Assembly: GCA_947173915.1 (NCBI GenBank)
Contig: CAMWGZ010000005.1
Coordinates: 1 to 22,577, forward strand
From: an uncultured Alistipes sp.
GTDB lineage: Bacteria; Bacteroidota; Bacteroidia; Bacteroidales; Rikenellaceae
Length of the DNA: 22,577 bases
Reading direction: 5' to 3'
The notes beneath the pieces are model-generated. The model was given only the letters and a program-made list of their open reading frames with translations. It was not told the DNA's origin and did no database searches. Position numbers and translations under genes: made by a program. Positions within the stretch are counted from its first letter, which is position 1. The number at the start of each line of letters is the position of its first letter. Positions 15,701 through 22,577 of this stretch are shown here, piece after piece.

Positions 15701-15733
15701 CCGCACATATTGAATCATATACTCGTGCCTACG

Positions 15734-16459
15734 ATGAACCATCCCGTCCGTATCCTTTCGCTCGGTCCCGGCGATCCCGAGCTTGTGACGCTCAAGACCC
15801 TCCGGCAGTTGCAGGAGTCCGACCTCATTTATGTCCCGGCTACCAGGCAGCCTGCGACGGGCCGTCTGCTGTCGCGTGCCGCCTCGATTCTCGCCGCACT
15901 CGACATTCCCGGGGAGCGGATCCGCCCGTTCGAACTGCCGATGGAGCGGGGGAGGGAGCAGGCCCGCGAAGCCTACCGGAAGCTGAGCCGGGTCGTTCGC
16001 GAGGAGCAGTCGGCCGGCCGCCGGGTCGCCGTCGTCGCCGAGGGCGATGCGGGGCTTTACGCCTCGGTCCACTACGTCGGCGACCTGCTGTGCGAGGCGG
16101 GTGCGGAGGTGGCCTATACCCCCGGCATCCCGGCCTTCATCGCTTCGGCTGCGGCCGCCGGACTCCATCTGGTCAAGGGCGGAGAGTCGCTGCTGGTGCT
16201 CCCCTCGGTTGCGACGGCCGCCGAGCTGCTCGCCTCGGCCGGGGAGCATACGACGGTGGTGATGAAGCTCTCGCAGAGCCGCGAGGCGGTCCGCGAGGCG
16301 GTCGCCCGGGGCGGGGAGTTCGAGTGGCGCTATTTCGAGAATGTCGGCACCGACCGGCAGTTCGTGACCGATTCGCCCGGGGAGATCCTCCGGCGCGAAT
16401 TTCCCTATTTTTCGCTGCTGGTCGTGCGGCGGCCCTCGTCCGGAGCTTTTTCCGAGTAG
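15734..16459 (+). CDS. cobI: Precorrin-2 (or cobalt-precorrin-2) C20-methyltransferase
   Basis: The 241-residue protein starts MNHPVRILSLGPGDPELVTLK; GPGDPE (11-16) is the SAM-binding motif of the tetrapyrrole methylase family. The second hallmark is AEGDAGLYASVHYV (102-115), followed by TPGIPAFIASAAAAGLHLVKG. The LVTLKTLRQLQESDLIYVP opening fits the C20-methyltransferase (CobI/CbiL) subgroup. It methylates C20 of the corrin precursor using S-adenosylmethionine; with CbiD present nearby the substrate is probably cobalt-precorrin-2, so cbiL would be an equally valid symbol. A longer in-frame start at 15614 would include an unrelated leader over the divergent promoter region and was not chosen. 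The importer operon runs divergently from it, and gpmA follows after 51 bases. Confidence 0.9.
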   Translation: MNHPVRILSLGPGDPELVTLKTLRQLQESDLIYVPATRQPATGRLLSRAASILAALDIPGERIRPFELPMERGREQAREAYRKLSRVVREEQSAGRRVAVVAEGDAGLYASVHYVGDLLCEAGAEVAYTPGIPAFIASAAAAGLHLVKGGESLLVLPSVATAAELLASAGEHTTVVMKLSQSREAVREAVARGGEFEWRYFENVGTDRQFVTDSPGEILRREFPYFSLLVVRRPSSGAFSE

Positions 16460-16488
16460 GAGCCGGCCCGGCACGGTTCGTGAAGCTG

Positions 16489-16509
16489 CGTTCCCAAAAA
16501 ACGGGAACG
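16489..16509 (+). promoter_or_regulatory. Hairpin directly in front of the gpmA start codon
   Basis: CGTTCCC (16489-16495), loop AAAAAAC, GGGAACG (16503-16509) form a perfect 7-bp stem. Only one base separates it from the ATG at 16511. It exposes an A-rich loop and could influence translation start; it has no T tail, so it is not a terminator. Confidence 0.45.
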
Positions 16510-16510
16510 T

Positions 16511-17257
16511 ATGAAAAGAATCGTATTGCTGCGGCACGGCGAGAGCCTCTGGAACAGGGAAAATCGTTTTACGGGATGGACCGATGTCGATCTGACACCC
16601 CGGGGCATCGAGGAGGCGCTGCGTGCGGGCGATCAGCTCCGCAGCGAGGGTTTCCGCATCGGCAAGGCGCATGTATCCCTGCTCCGGCGGGCGGTCCGGA
16701 CCCTCGATTGCGTGCTCGACCGGCTCGACAGGATGTGGATCCCCGTCGAAAAGAGCTGGCGGCTCAACGAGAAGCATTACGGCGTGCTGCAAGGACTGGA
16801 CAAGGGCGAGACGGCCGCCCGCTACGGCGAGGAGCAGGTGCGCCTCTGGCGGCGGAGCTACGATACACCGCCGGCACCGCTCCCTGAGGATGACCCGCGC
16901 AACCCCCGCTTCGATCCCCGCTATGCCGACGTGCCTGACGGCGAACTGCCCCGCACCGAGTCGCTCGCGCAGACCGTGCGGCGCGTGCTTCCCTACTGGC
17001 AGTGCGTCGTGCTGCCCGACCTGCGCCGTTACGACGACCTGCTGGTGGTCGCGCACGGCAACAGCCTGCGGGGCGTGGTCAAGCACCTGAAGGGGATCTC
17101 CGACGAGGCGATCGCCGAGCTGAACCTGCCGACGGCCGTTCCCTATGTCTTCGAGTTCGACGAGGGGCTGCGGCTGGTCAGGGATTACTTTCTGGGCGAT
17201 CCTGCGCTGATCCGCCGCCTGATGCGGCAGGTCGCCGACCAGGGGCGGAGCCGGTAG
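16511..17257 (+). CDS. gpmA: 2,3-bisphosphoglycerate-dependent phosphoglycerate mutase
   Basis: The 248-residue protein has the full dPGM pattern: [20 protein letters not shown] with phospho-acceptor His9, [31 protein letters not shown] with Glu87, and [15 protein letters not shown] with the second catalytic His182. It interconverts 3- and 2-phosphoglycerate in glycolysis and gluconeogenesis. Its length equals the family standard. It follows cobI by 51 bases on the same strand with no visible terminator between them, so they may share a transcript even though the pathways differ. The related CobC phosphatases of corrin synthesis share the RHG fold, but the EKHYG and GNSLRG motifs identify a true mutase. 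Confidence 0.95.
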   Translation: MKRIVLLRHGESLWNRENRFTGWTDVDLTPRGIEEALRAGDQLRSEGFRIGKAHVSLLRRAVRTLDCVLDRLDRMWIPVEKSWRLNEKHYGVLQGLDKGETAARYGEEQVRLWRRSYDTPPAPLPEDDPRNPRFDPRYADVPDGELPRTESLAQTVRRVLPYWQCVVLPDLRRYDDLLVVAHGNSLRGVVKHLKGISDEAIAELNLPTAVPYVFEFDEGLRLVRDYFLGDPALIRRLMRQVADQGRSR

Positions 17258-17397
17258 CGGGCGAGCCGGTTCCCGGAACGGGTGCGGGACGCGCTTTCGG
17301 TTGCGGCAGGGCCGCCCGCCCGGCCGCGGGAGTAAATCCAAAACAGGGAAAAGGATGTTCGATTTGTTGGTTTTTCGTCCGAAACGAGCCGAAAGGG

Positions 17398-17428
17398 TTG
17401 TCGTTTTATCCGCAAAACCGTTAATTTG
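17398..17428 (+). promoter_or_regulatory. Promoter of the AraC-type regulator gene
   Basis: TTG (17398-17400), 20 bases, TTAATTTG (17421-17428, one mismatch to TAnnTTTG). The expected start near 17433 leaves 8 bases to ATG 17442 and 20 bases to ATG 17454, favouring the second. The rest of the 17258-17441 gap holds GC-rich short palindromes but no clear terminator. Confidence 0.5.
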
Positions 17429-17453
17429 TCGCCGATAACCAATGTGCGGAACC

Positions 17454-18416
17454 ATGCAACCCATAGAAATCATTACGATCAGCTCCTCCTCCCTGCTCGA
17501 GTACGATGAAAAGACCGTCATCGCCGAACGGGAGCTGTGCGGAATCTTCTTCTGCCAGGAGGGGGAGGCGGATATTCTCTTGGATGACAAACCCTACCAC
17601 ATCGGCAAGGGCGACATGTACTTCTACCTTCCGACCTCCCGGGTCCGGATCCGGTACAGGAGCACCGACCTGCGGGGCGAGATGATCGTCATCGACATGG
17701 GTTTTTTGCAGGAGAACAGCGAAAAGGTCAATCCCCGCTGGGGGCTTTACCTGCACGAGCACCCCTGCATCTCGCTCAGCGACGAGCAGCACGCCCGCAT
17801 CGAGCGCTCCATCGAAACGCTGCGGCGCAAGGTGCTCCAGAAGGATGCGGCCGAGCTGCCGCCGCCGCGCAGGACCATCTACCACGAGCAGCTGCTGCTC
17901 CTGTTCCGCATCCTCTGCTACGACATTCTGGACATCTACCTGGCGGGAAATCCGCTGCAACCCGTTTCGAACGACCGCAAGGACCGCATCTTCCAGAAAT
18001 TCATCATTTCGCTCTACCACAACCACCGCCAGGAGCGCGAAGTGACCTTCTATGCCCAGGAGCAGTACCTCACGCCCCGCTATTTTTCGTCGCTCATCAA
18101 GGAGAAGTCGGGGCAGTCGGCCTTGCAGTGGATCATCCGTTCCGTGATAACCGATGCCAAGCAGCTGCTGCGCGACCCTTCGGTCAGCATCAAGGAGATC
18201 GCCTCGCTGCTCAACTTCTCGTCGCAGTCCTTCTTCGGAAAATACTTCAAGCAGTATGTCGGTATTTCTCCGTCGGAGTTTCGGGCCGGATCGCTGTCGC
18301 AGGACACCCCCCCCCATTCGGATCAAATGATGCAATATGATGAAATACAAAATAATAATATTGTCGATGATGGCGCTGCTGTCGATCGGCTGTCAGGTGG
18401 AGTACCATCCCTATGA
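17454..18416 (+). CDS. AraC-family transcriptional regulator; 3' end may be altered by a C9 tract
   Basis: The start at 17454 (MQPIEIITISSSSLLEYDEK) is preferred to the ATG at 17442 because of promoter spacing. An N-terminal cupin-like sensor half (GIFFCQEGEADILLDDKPYH, GDMYFYLPTSRVRIRY) is followed by a C-terminal double helix-turn-helix of AraC type, with YLTPRYFSSLIKEKSG and then VSIKEIASLLNFSSQSFFGK, KYFKQYVGISPSEFR. The helix-turn-helix should end near the SEFRAG residues. After that the frame passes a run of nine C (18307-18315) and goes on for 33 more codons, ending 80 bases inside the next gene. With one C more or fewer the protein would stop at 18340 or 18330, beside the next start. 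The regulator probably controls the two genes that follow (inference). Confidence 0.87.
   Translation: MQPIEIITISSSSLLEYDEKTVIAERELCGIFFCQEGEADILLDDKPYHIGKGDMYFYLPTSRVRIRYRSTDLRGEMIVIDMGFLQENSEKVNPRWGLYLHEHPCISLSDEQHARIERSIETLRRKVLQKDAAELPPPRRTIYHEQLLLLFRILCYDILDIYLAGNPLQPVSNDRKDRIFQKFIISLYHNHRQEREVTFYAQEQYLTPRYFSSLIKEKSGQSALQWIIRSVITDAKQLLRDPSVSIKEIASLLNFSSQSFFGKYFKQYVGISPSEFRAGSLSQDTPPHSDQMMQYDEIQNNNIVDDGAAVDRLSGGVPSL
18307..18315 (+). repeat. Nine-cytosine homopolymer in the 3' end of the AraC gene
   Basis: A run of exactly nine C inside coding sequence, after the DNA-binding domain and just before the next start codon. Such tracts are prone to replication slippage and to sequencing error. 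Confidence 0.85.
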
Positions 18417-19140
18417 CACCCGCATCCGGGGCGCGCGGGGAATCAACGCACGCAACATCGCCCGCATCGAGGAGGCCTGCGCCGGGCGGCGGACGCTGCG
18501 GTTCGCCGTGCTGAGCGACACCCAGCGCTGGTACGACGAGACGCGCGATGCGGTGGCGGCGCTCAACGGGCGGGACGATCTGGATTTCGTGATTCACACG
18601 GGCGACATGGCCGATTTCGGCATGAGGTCCGAGTTCGAGCGGCAGCGCGACATCCTCGAACAGCTCCGCGTGCCCTATGTCGTGCTGATCGGCAACCACG
18701 ACTGCCTCGCCACGGGCGAGCGGATCTTCCGCGAGATCTTCGGGGCGGTCGATTTCGCCTTCACGGCGGGGAGTGTCCGTGTGGTCTGTCTGAATACCAA
18801 TTCGCTGGAGTTCGACCGCTCGCGGGCGGTGCCCGATATCGATTTCATCGAGCGGCAGCTGGCCGAATATCCGGCCGAGGCCGAAAGGACGGTCGTCGCC
18901 ATGCACGCGCAGCCCTACTCCGACCAGTTCGACAACGGAGTGGCCCCCTATTTCCAGAGCCGCCTTCGGGAGTTCCCGGGACTGGAGTTCTGCGTGCACG
19001 GTCACGGCCACCGTTTTCTCGTGGAGGATATTTTCGACGACGGGGTGAACTACTACATGTGCGACAACATCCAGAAGCGTTCCTATCTGGTGTTTACCAT
19101 AAACGAAATGGGTTATGATTGCGAGCGTGTCGAATTTTAG
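18337..19140 (+). CDS. Lipoprotein metallophosphoesterase (calcineurin-like)
   Basis: The 267-residue protein (start at 18337 or the adjacent ATG at 18340) begins MMKYKIIILSMMALLSIGCQ, a lipoprotein signal with lipobox LSIGC and Cys19, so it should be membrane-anchored outside the cytoplasm. The five metallophosphoesterase blocks are present: LSDTQRW (Asp61, Gln63), HTGDMAD (Asp90, Asp93), IGNHDC (Asn120, His121), AMHAQPY and VHGHGHRF. Motif I is D-x-Q where D-x-H is commonest; this variant occurs in other family members. The dinuclear metal site otherwise looks complete. Substrate is unknown. The gene overlaps the AraC frame as read by 80 bases and the next gene by 26, which implies coupled translation. 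Confidence 0.88.
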   Translation: MMKYKIIILSMMALLSIGCQVEYHPYDTRIRGARGINARNIARIEEACAGRRTLRFAVLSDTQRWYDETRDAVAALNGRDDLDFVIHTGDMADFGMRSEFERQRDILEQLRVPYVVLIGNHDCLATGERIFREIFGAVDFAFTAGSVRVVCLNTNSLEFDRSRAVPDIDFIERQLAEYPAEAERTVVAMHAQPYSDQFDNGVAPYFQSRLREFPGLEFCVHGHGHRFLVEDIFDDGVNYYMCDNIQKRSYLVFTINEMGYDCERVEF

Positions 19141-19813
19141 AGGCGGGGTGCTGCTGCTCCTGTGGCTGCTGGGCGCTCTGCTCTCCGGCGGCGAGTGCCG
19201 GGCGCAGGGGTGCGACAGTTGCCGTGTCGCTCCGGAGCGGGGGCGGAGGCTCGACCGGCGCGAGCATGTCGGCTACGAGGGGATCGAACGCATCGTGCCG
19301 ACCCACCTCAAGGTGCAATATGCCGGCGGCATGGGATTCCTGTCGTTCGGTGCCGGATGGGACTACGGCCGCAAATGCCGCTGGGAGACCGATGCCCTGG
19401 TCGGCTTCGTGCCGCACACCTATTCCGACAAGTTCCATGCGACCTTCACGCTCAAGCAGAACTACATCCCCTGGAGCATCCGTTGCAGCCGTCGGCTGGC
19501 CGTCGAGCCTTTTACCTGCGGCATCTACATGAATTTCATCTCGGGCGAGGATTACTGGGTGCGCGAGCCCGACCGCTATCCCACGAGCCGCTACTACGGC
19601 TTTACCTCGCGCATGCGGCTGCATCTGTGTGTCGGACAGCGGCTGACCTACTACCTCCGGGAGGGGAATGCCCTGCGCCATGTCACGCTCTTCTACGAGC
19701 TGAGCGTGAGCGACCTCGATCTGATCGCCAAGTGCGGCAACCGCACCCTCGCATTGTCCGACATCGTCTATTTTTCGGCGGGGGTCAAATTCCAGCTGAT
19801 AAGAAACCGGTAG
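19115..19813 (+). CDS. Predicted outer-membrane beta-barrel protein of unknown function
   Basis: I do not recognise a named family. The 232-residue product has a signal peptide (hydrophobic LLLLWLLGALLSGGECRAQ, cleavage likely after AQ or near it), then a Cys-x2-Cys pair in GCDSCRV. The remainder alternates aromatic/hydrophobic and polar residues in strand-sized blocks (KVQYAGGMGFLSFGAGWDY, DALVGFVPHTY, FTCGIYMNFISG, MRLHLCVGQRLTYYL, LFYELSVSDLDLIAK, VYFSAGVKFQLI), and an aromatic-rich YYGFTSR segment. This fits a small outer-membrane barrel of about eight strands, ending in KFQLIRNR. The start at 19115 overlaps the metallophosphoesterase by 26 bases, and a GTG at 19127 is an alternative. Two terminators follow, closing the AraC-phosphoesterase-barrel unit. 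Confidence 0.72.
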   Translation: MIASVSNFRGGVLLLLWLLGALLSGGECRAQGCDSCRVAPERGRRLDRREHVGYEGIERIVPTHLKVQYAGGMGFLSFGAGWDYGRKCRWETDALVGFVPHTYSDKFHATFTLKQNYIPWSIRCSRRLAVEPFTCGIYMNFISGEDYWVREPDRYPTSRYYGFTSRMRLHLCVGQRLTYYLREGNALRHVTLFYELSVSDLDLIAKCGNRTLALSDIVYFSAGVKFQLIRNR

Positions 19814-19816
19814 GAA

Positions 19817-19848
19817 CGGAGCCTCGAGAAGGAGGCTCCGCTTTTTTT
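19817..19848 (+). terminator. Terminator 1 after the barrel-protein gene
   Basis: CGGAGCCTC (19817-19825), loop GAGAAG, GAGGCTCCG (19832-19840), then one C and seven T (19842-19848). It lies 3 bases after the stop codon. Confidence 0.92.
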
Positions 19849-19883
19849 CGCGGCACCTGCCTCTGGTGCTGCCGCGACAGGCC

Positions 19884-19913
19884 GCCGGGGCGGGCATGCC
19901 GCCCCGGCTTTTT
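19884..19913 (+). terminator. Terminator 2, tandem to the first
   Basis: GCCGGGGCGG (19884-19893), loop GCATG, CCGCCCCGGC (19899-19908), then TTTTT (19909-19913). The T run touches the stop codon of the convergent CbiD gene, so this hairpin guards the cobalamin operon against opposing transcription. Confidence 0.85.
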
Positions 19914-21725
19914 CTACTCCTCCGTTCGGCAGGCGATGCGTCCCTCCTCCGAGATCAGCAGCAGCGAGAGGCGGCCTCCGCGCAGCAGCGGGGTGCAGTG
20001 GCGGCGGCATTCGGCCAGCAGCGCCGGCATGAGGCGGTCGAGGTCGTCGGGCGCGAGCCGCTCCCACAGTTCGCGGGCGAGCGTCATGCGGCCGATGGCT
20101 TCGGCTGCAGTCTCCGTGCAGCCGCTGAGTGCGGCGAGCGCTGCGAGAACCTCCAGGTTCATGACCACCTTGCGGCTGTGGGTGTCCAGATGGCCTTCGG
20201 CCAGTTTGACCGCCTTGCCGAGCATGATGCCCATCGTGACTTCGCGGAAGCCGCAATCGGCCGCCGCCGCGAGCGTCTCGCCGATGAAGTTGCCGTAGTG
20301 GACGAAAGCCTGGGGCGGAAGGCCGGTAAATTCCCGCCGGACGGGGCCTTCGCTTTTGCCTCCCGAGTTGATGACCAGCCCCCGGCCGCCTGTGGCCCGG
20401 GCCACCTCGATCTCCTTGCGGATCGAGGCGACGAACGCTTCGTTCGAGAAGGGGCGCACGATGCCCGAGGTGCCGATGATCGAGATGCCGCCCACGATGC
20501 CCAGCTTGGGGTTGAAGGTCCGGGCGGCCAGTTCTTCGCCTCCGGCCACGCTGATGGTGACATCGGCTCCCGGCAGTCCGCTTGCGGCGACCGCCTCGCG
20601 GATCATGCGGCGCGGGGTGGCGTTCACGGCCGGTTCGCCGACGGGGATGCCGAGGCCCGGCAGCGTGACGCGACCGACCCCCTCGCCCCGGAGGAAGCGC
20701 ACCTCGCCGGCGCTGTTGGGGGCGATGCGGACCGTGATGAGGCAGTGGTTGGTGGCATCGGGATCGTCGCCCGCCTCCTTGCGGACCGAGGCCGAGGCCC
20801 ATCCCTCGCCCGAGTCCCCCTGCTCGACGGGCAGGCGGGCCTCGATGCCGCAGGGGAGCGTCACGGTGACGTGGCGGGGCAGGCTGCCGCTCCGGAGCAG
20901 TTCGAGCGCGGCGTAGGCGGCGGCCGTCGCACAGGTGCCGGTGGTGTAGCCGCTGCGCAGCGGGTAGTAGCCCGGCAGCAGCTCCTCGATGCGGCGGCGC
21001 AATGCTTCGCCGCCTGCGACGGGTTCCAGTCCGGGAGGGAGTGCGGGACGCTGCACGACGAAGAGCGGAATGCCTGCTTCGCGTGCGGCCGCCGCCTTGC
21101 GGGAGAAGTAGCCCGATTCGCCGCTCTCCTTGGTCAGCACGGCATCGGGGCGGAGGCGCTCCAGCAGTTCCCGTTCGTCGTCGCCCTCGTGGAAGAAGAG
21201 CAGCCGTTCGGCGGGAAAGCCCTGCGCGGCGGCCAGCTCCCGCGATTCGGGACGGTCCAGTATGCGGAAGAGGGTATGCGGGTGGCGGCTCCAGTAGGGG
21301 CGCAGCCGGCCGATGGTCTGCACCCCTGTGAGGGCGAGCAGCCGGCGGATGCCGTGCCGTTCGAGCTGGCGCATGGCTTCGTCGTAATCGGCGCAGCGGA
21401 CGAGCGTCGCGTTGTCCCGTTCGGCTGCGGGGAACTGCCGTTCGAGCCGCAGGGCGGGAATCTCCAGCGTGCGGGCGACGGCGGCGACGGTGCGGTGCAG
21501 CTCCTCGGCGAAGGGGTGTCCCGCATCGACGAGCAGCCGGATTCCGTGCGAGCGGCAGAAAGCCTCCATCGCGGCGGTGTCCAGCGCACCCGTGAGCCGC
21601 TCGCCGTGCGGCAGCTCGATGCGCTGCTGCGCCCCCCGCGTGGCGTAGAAGTAGGGACCGCACCCCTCCGCTGCGGTCGCGACGGCGATGCGGCCCTCGG
21701 TCGTGCCGCCCAGGATGAGGATCAT
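19914..21725 (-). CDS. Fusion of precorrin-6A reductase (CbiJ/CobK) and cobalt-precorrin-5B C1-methyltransferase (CbiD)
   Basis: The 603-residue protein starts [12 protein letters not shown] (ATG 21725). Residues 1 to about 245 are CbiJ/CobK: the nucleotide-binding GGTTEGR (6-12), [14 protein letters not shown] (67-80), [12 protein letters not shown] and [14 protein letters not shown] (197-210). Residues about 252-603 are Cbi[19 protein letters not shown] (257-274), [35 protein letters not shown] and [15 protein letters not shown]. The two halves reduce the precorrin-6A macrocycle and methylate C1 of cobalt-precorrin-5B, steps close together in the early-cobalt cobalamin pathway. CbiD is specific to that pathway, so the organism probably makes cobalamin anaerobically. 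Its start overlaps the stop of the upstream gene by ATGA, so translation is coupled. Confidence 0.9.
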   Translation of the reverse strand: MILILGGTTEGRIAVATAAEGCGPYFYATRGAQQRIELPHGERLTGALDTAAMEAFCRSHGIRLLVDAGHPFAEELHRTVAAVARTLEIPALRLERQFPAAERDNATLVRCADYDEAMRQLERHGIRRLLALTGVQTIGRLRPYWSRHPHTLFRILDRPESRELAAAQGFPAERLLFFHEGDDERELLERLRPDAVLTKESGESGYFSRKAAAAREAGIPLFVVQRPALPPGLEPVAGGEALRRRIEELLPGYYPLRSGYTTGTCATAAAYAALELLRSGSLPRHVTVTLPCGIEARLPVEQGDSGEGWASASVRKEAGDDPDATNHCLITVRIAPNSAGEVRFLRGEGVGRVTLPGLGIPVGEPAVNATPRRMIREAVAASGLPGADVTISVAGGEELAARTFNPKLGIVGGISIIGTSGIVRPFSNEAFVASIRKEIEVARATGGRGLVINSGGKSEGPVRREFTGLPPQAFVHYGNFIGETLAAAADCGFREVTMGIMLGKAVKLAEGHLDTHSRKVVMNLEVLAALAALSGCTETAAEAIGRMTLARELWERLAPDDLDRLMPALLAECRRHCTPLLRGGRLSLLLISEEGRIACRTEE

Positions 21726-22577
21726 GGGCGGAAGAGGTGTTTGAAGTGGCTCGAGTAGAGCCGCGAGAGTCCCTTGCGGTTGTCGATCGCCTCGCCGACG
21801 ACGATCATCGTCGTGAGTGTCAGTTTGTTCTCTTTTACGATCTGGGCCAGGTGCTGCAATTCGCCCCGCCAAATGCGCTGGTCGGGCCACGTGAGGTGGT
21901 GGCAGACGGCCACCGGCGTTTGGGGCGGGTAGTGCTCCAGCAACTCGCGCTGCACCTGGTCGGCCACGCCGGCGCTCAGGAAGATGCACATGGTGCTCTG
22001 CGAGCGAGCGAGCAGGTGGAGCTGTTCGCGCTCGGGCATCGGGGTGCGTCCCTCGCCCCGCGTGAGGATGATGGTCTGCACCTTCTCGGGGATGGTAAAC
22101 TGCGACTGCAATTCGGCTGCCGCGGCCAGGAACGAGGAGATGCCCGGCGTGATGTGGTAGCGCATGCCGTAGCGGTCGAAGAAGGCCATCTGCTCCTGAA
22201 TGGCTCCGTAGATGCAGGGGTCGCCCGTGTGGAGCCGCACCACCAGCTCGCCCCGGTCGTAGGACTCTTTCATCAGGGCGAACTGCTCTTCGAGGGTCAT
22301 CGAGGCGGAGCTGCGGACGACGGCTCCCGTCTTGGCGCAGGCGGTTACCTCGCGCGGGACGAGGCTGCCGGCGTAGAGGATCAGATCGGCCTCCTCGAGG
22401 AAGCGGCGGCCCCGCACCGAGATCAGATCGGGGTCGCCCGGACCGGCACCCACGATTTCGATGTGTCCGCAGCGCAGGCTCTTCAGGTCGAGCGCCGCGG
22501 CGTAGGTGAAGTCGTTGCCTTCGGTCAGCTGTCCCTTGCGTTTTTCGACCGCCAGCGGTCCCAGTCCGGCGCTGCGG
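21722..22577 (-). CDS. Cobalt-precorrin-4 C11-methyltransferase (CbiF/CobM), probably the C-terminal half of a CbiG-CbiF fusion; 5' end outside window
   Basis: The CbiF/CobM part is clear: [20 protein letters not shown] (SAM motif), [70 protein letters not shown] and [17 protein letters not shown]. It methylates C11 of cobalt-precorrin-4. The GTG at 22453 could be taken as a start, but the frame stays open without a stop to the window edge, adding at least 41 residues ([20 protein letters not shown], then [12 protein letters not shown]). Those residues resemble the end of the CbiG/CobE C-terminal domain, so a CbiG-CbiF fusion is inferred. The stop overlaps the CbiJ-CbiD start (ATGA). The promoter of this operon lies outside the window. 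Confidence 0.88.
   Translation of the reverse strand, partial: RSAGLGPLAVEKRKGQLTEGNDFTYAAALDLKSLRCGHIEIVGAGPGDPDLISVRGRRFLEEADLILYAGSLVPREVTACAKTGAVVRSSASMTLEEQFALMKESYDRGELVVRLHTGDPCIYGAIQEQMAFFDRYGMRYHITPGISSFLAAAAELQSQFTIPEKVQTIILTRGEGRTPMPEREQLHLLARSQSTMCIFLSAGVADQVQRELLEHYPPQTPVAVCHHLTWPDQRIWRGELQHLAQIVKENKLTLTTMIVVGEAIDNRKGLSRLYSSHFKHLFRP

Noticed and set aside
15554..15733. Cobalamin riboswitch upstream of the importer or cobI
   Set aside because: Expected from context, but no B12-box-like sequence or matching leader fold could be found by eye; only short inverted repeats are present.
16511..17257. Possible CobC-type alpha-ribazole phosphatase because of the corrin neighbours
   Set aside because: EKHYG, GLDKGE and GNSLRG motifs and the 248-residue length identify a phosphoglycerate mutase.
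19768..21663. 631-codon minus-strand frame alongside the CbiJ-CbiD gene
   Set aside because: Different frame from the CbiJ-CbiD motifs, Arg/Ala-rich with no domain.

Overview
The window looks like chromosome from a high-GC member of the Bacteroidales, most likely Alistipes or a close relative (inference). Supporting signs are: promoters of the Bacteroidetes type (TTG, about 20 bp, TAnnTTTG) in place of sigma70 boxes; a TamA-like outer-membrane lipoprotein; a type I topoisomerase ending in short C-terminal repeats; an EF-G paralog with a degenerate GTPase site; and fused corrin-ring enzymes. No tRNA, rRNA, insertion sequence, CRISPR array or phage gene was seen. Gene density is high and no gap exceeds 300 bases. 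High GC makes long antisense open frames very common, and these were discarded.

Layout. Positions 1-3464, plus strand: 3' end of topA, a secreted papain-fold (C1) aminopeptidase and a MATE efflux pump. Positions 3654-5810, plus: the EF-G2-like translation factor with its own promoter and a strong terminator. Positions 5939-7673, minus: dapF followed by an alpha/beta hydrolase, sharing a symmetric divergent control region with a plus-strand nitroreductase and the tamL-like gene (7807-10955). Positions 11125-12226: a divergent pair, an HxlR-type redox regulator and an FMN reductase/flavodoxin-like protein, with AT-richer spacer and different arginine codon use. Positions 12343-15553, minus: a tightly packed metal-chelate/corrinoid ABC importer (binding lipoprotein, permease, ATPase). 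Positions 15734-17257, plus: precorrin-2 C20-methyltransferase, then phosphoglycerate mutase. Positions 17454-19813, plus: three overlapping genes, an AraC-type regulator, a lipoprotein metallophosphoesterase and a predicted outer-membrane barrel protein. They end in two tandem terminators that face a minus-strand cobalamin operon: a CbiJ(CobK)-CbiD fusion and a CbiF(CobM) frame that runs off the right edge and probably belongs to a CbiG-CbiF fusion.

The importer and the corrin-ring enzymes on either side make 12.3-22.6 kb a cobalt/corrinoid acquisition and synthesis region. The presence of CbiD points to the early-cobalt (anaerobic) route. No cobalamin riboswitch was recognised in the window.

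The observations most worth following up are: the C9 tract near the 3' end of the AraC gene, where either one-base length change would stop the protein at the start of the next gene; the EF-G paralog whose switch I, switch II and G4 motifs depart from the GTPase consensus; the palindromic divergent promoter between dapF and the nitroreductase; the redox-regulator promoter pair; and the two methyltransferase fusions.
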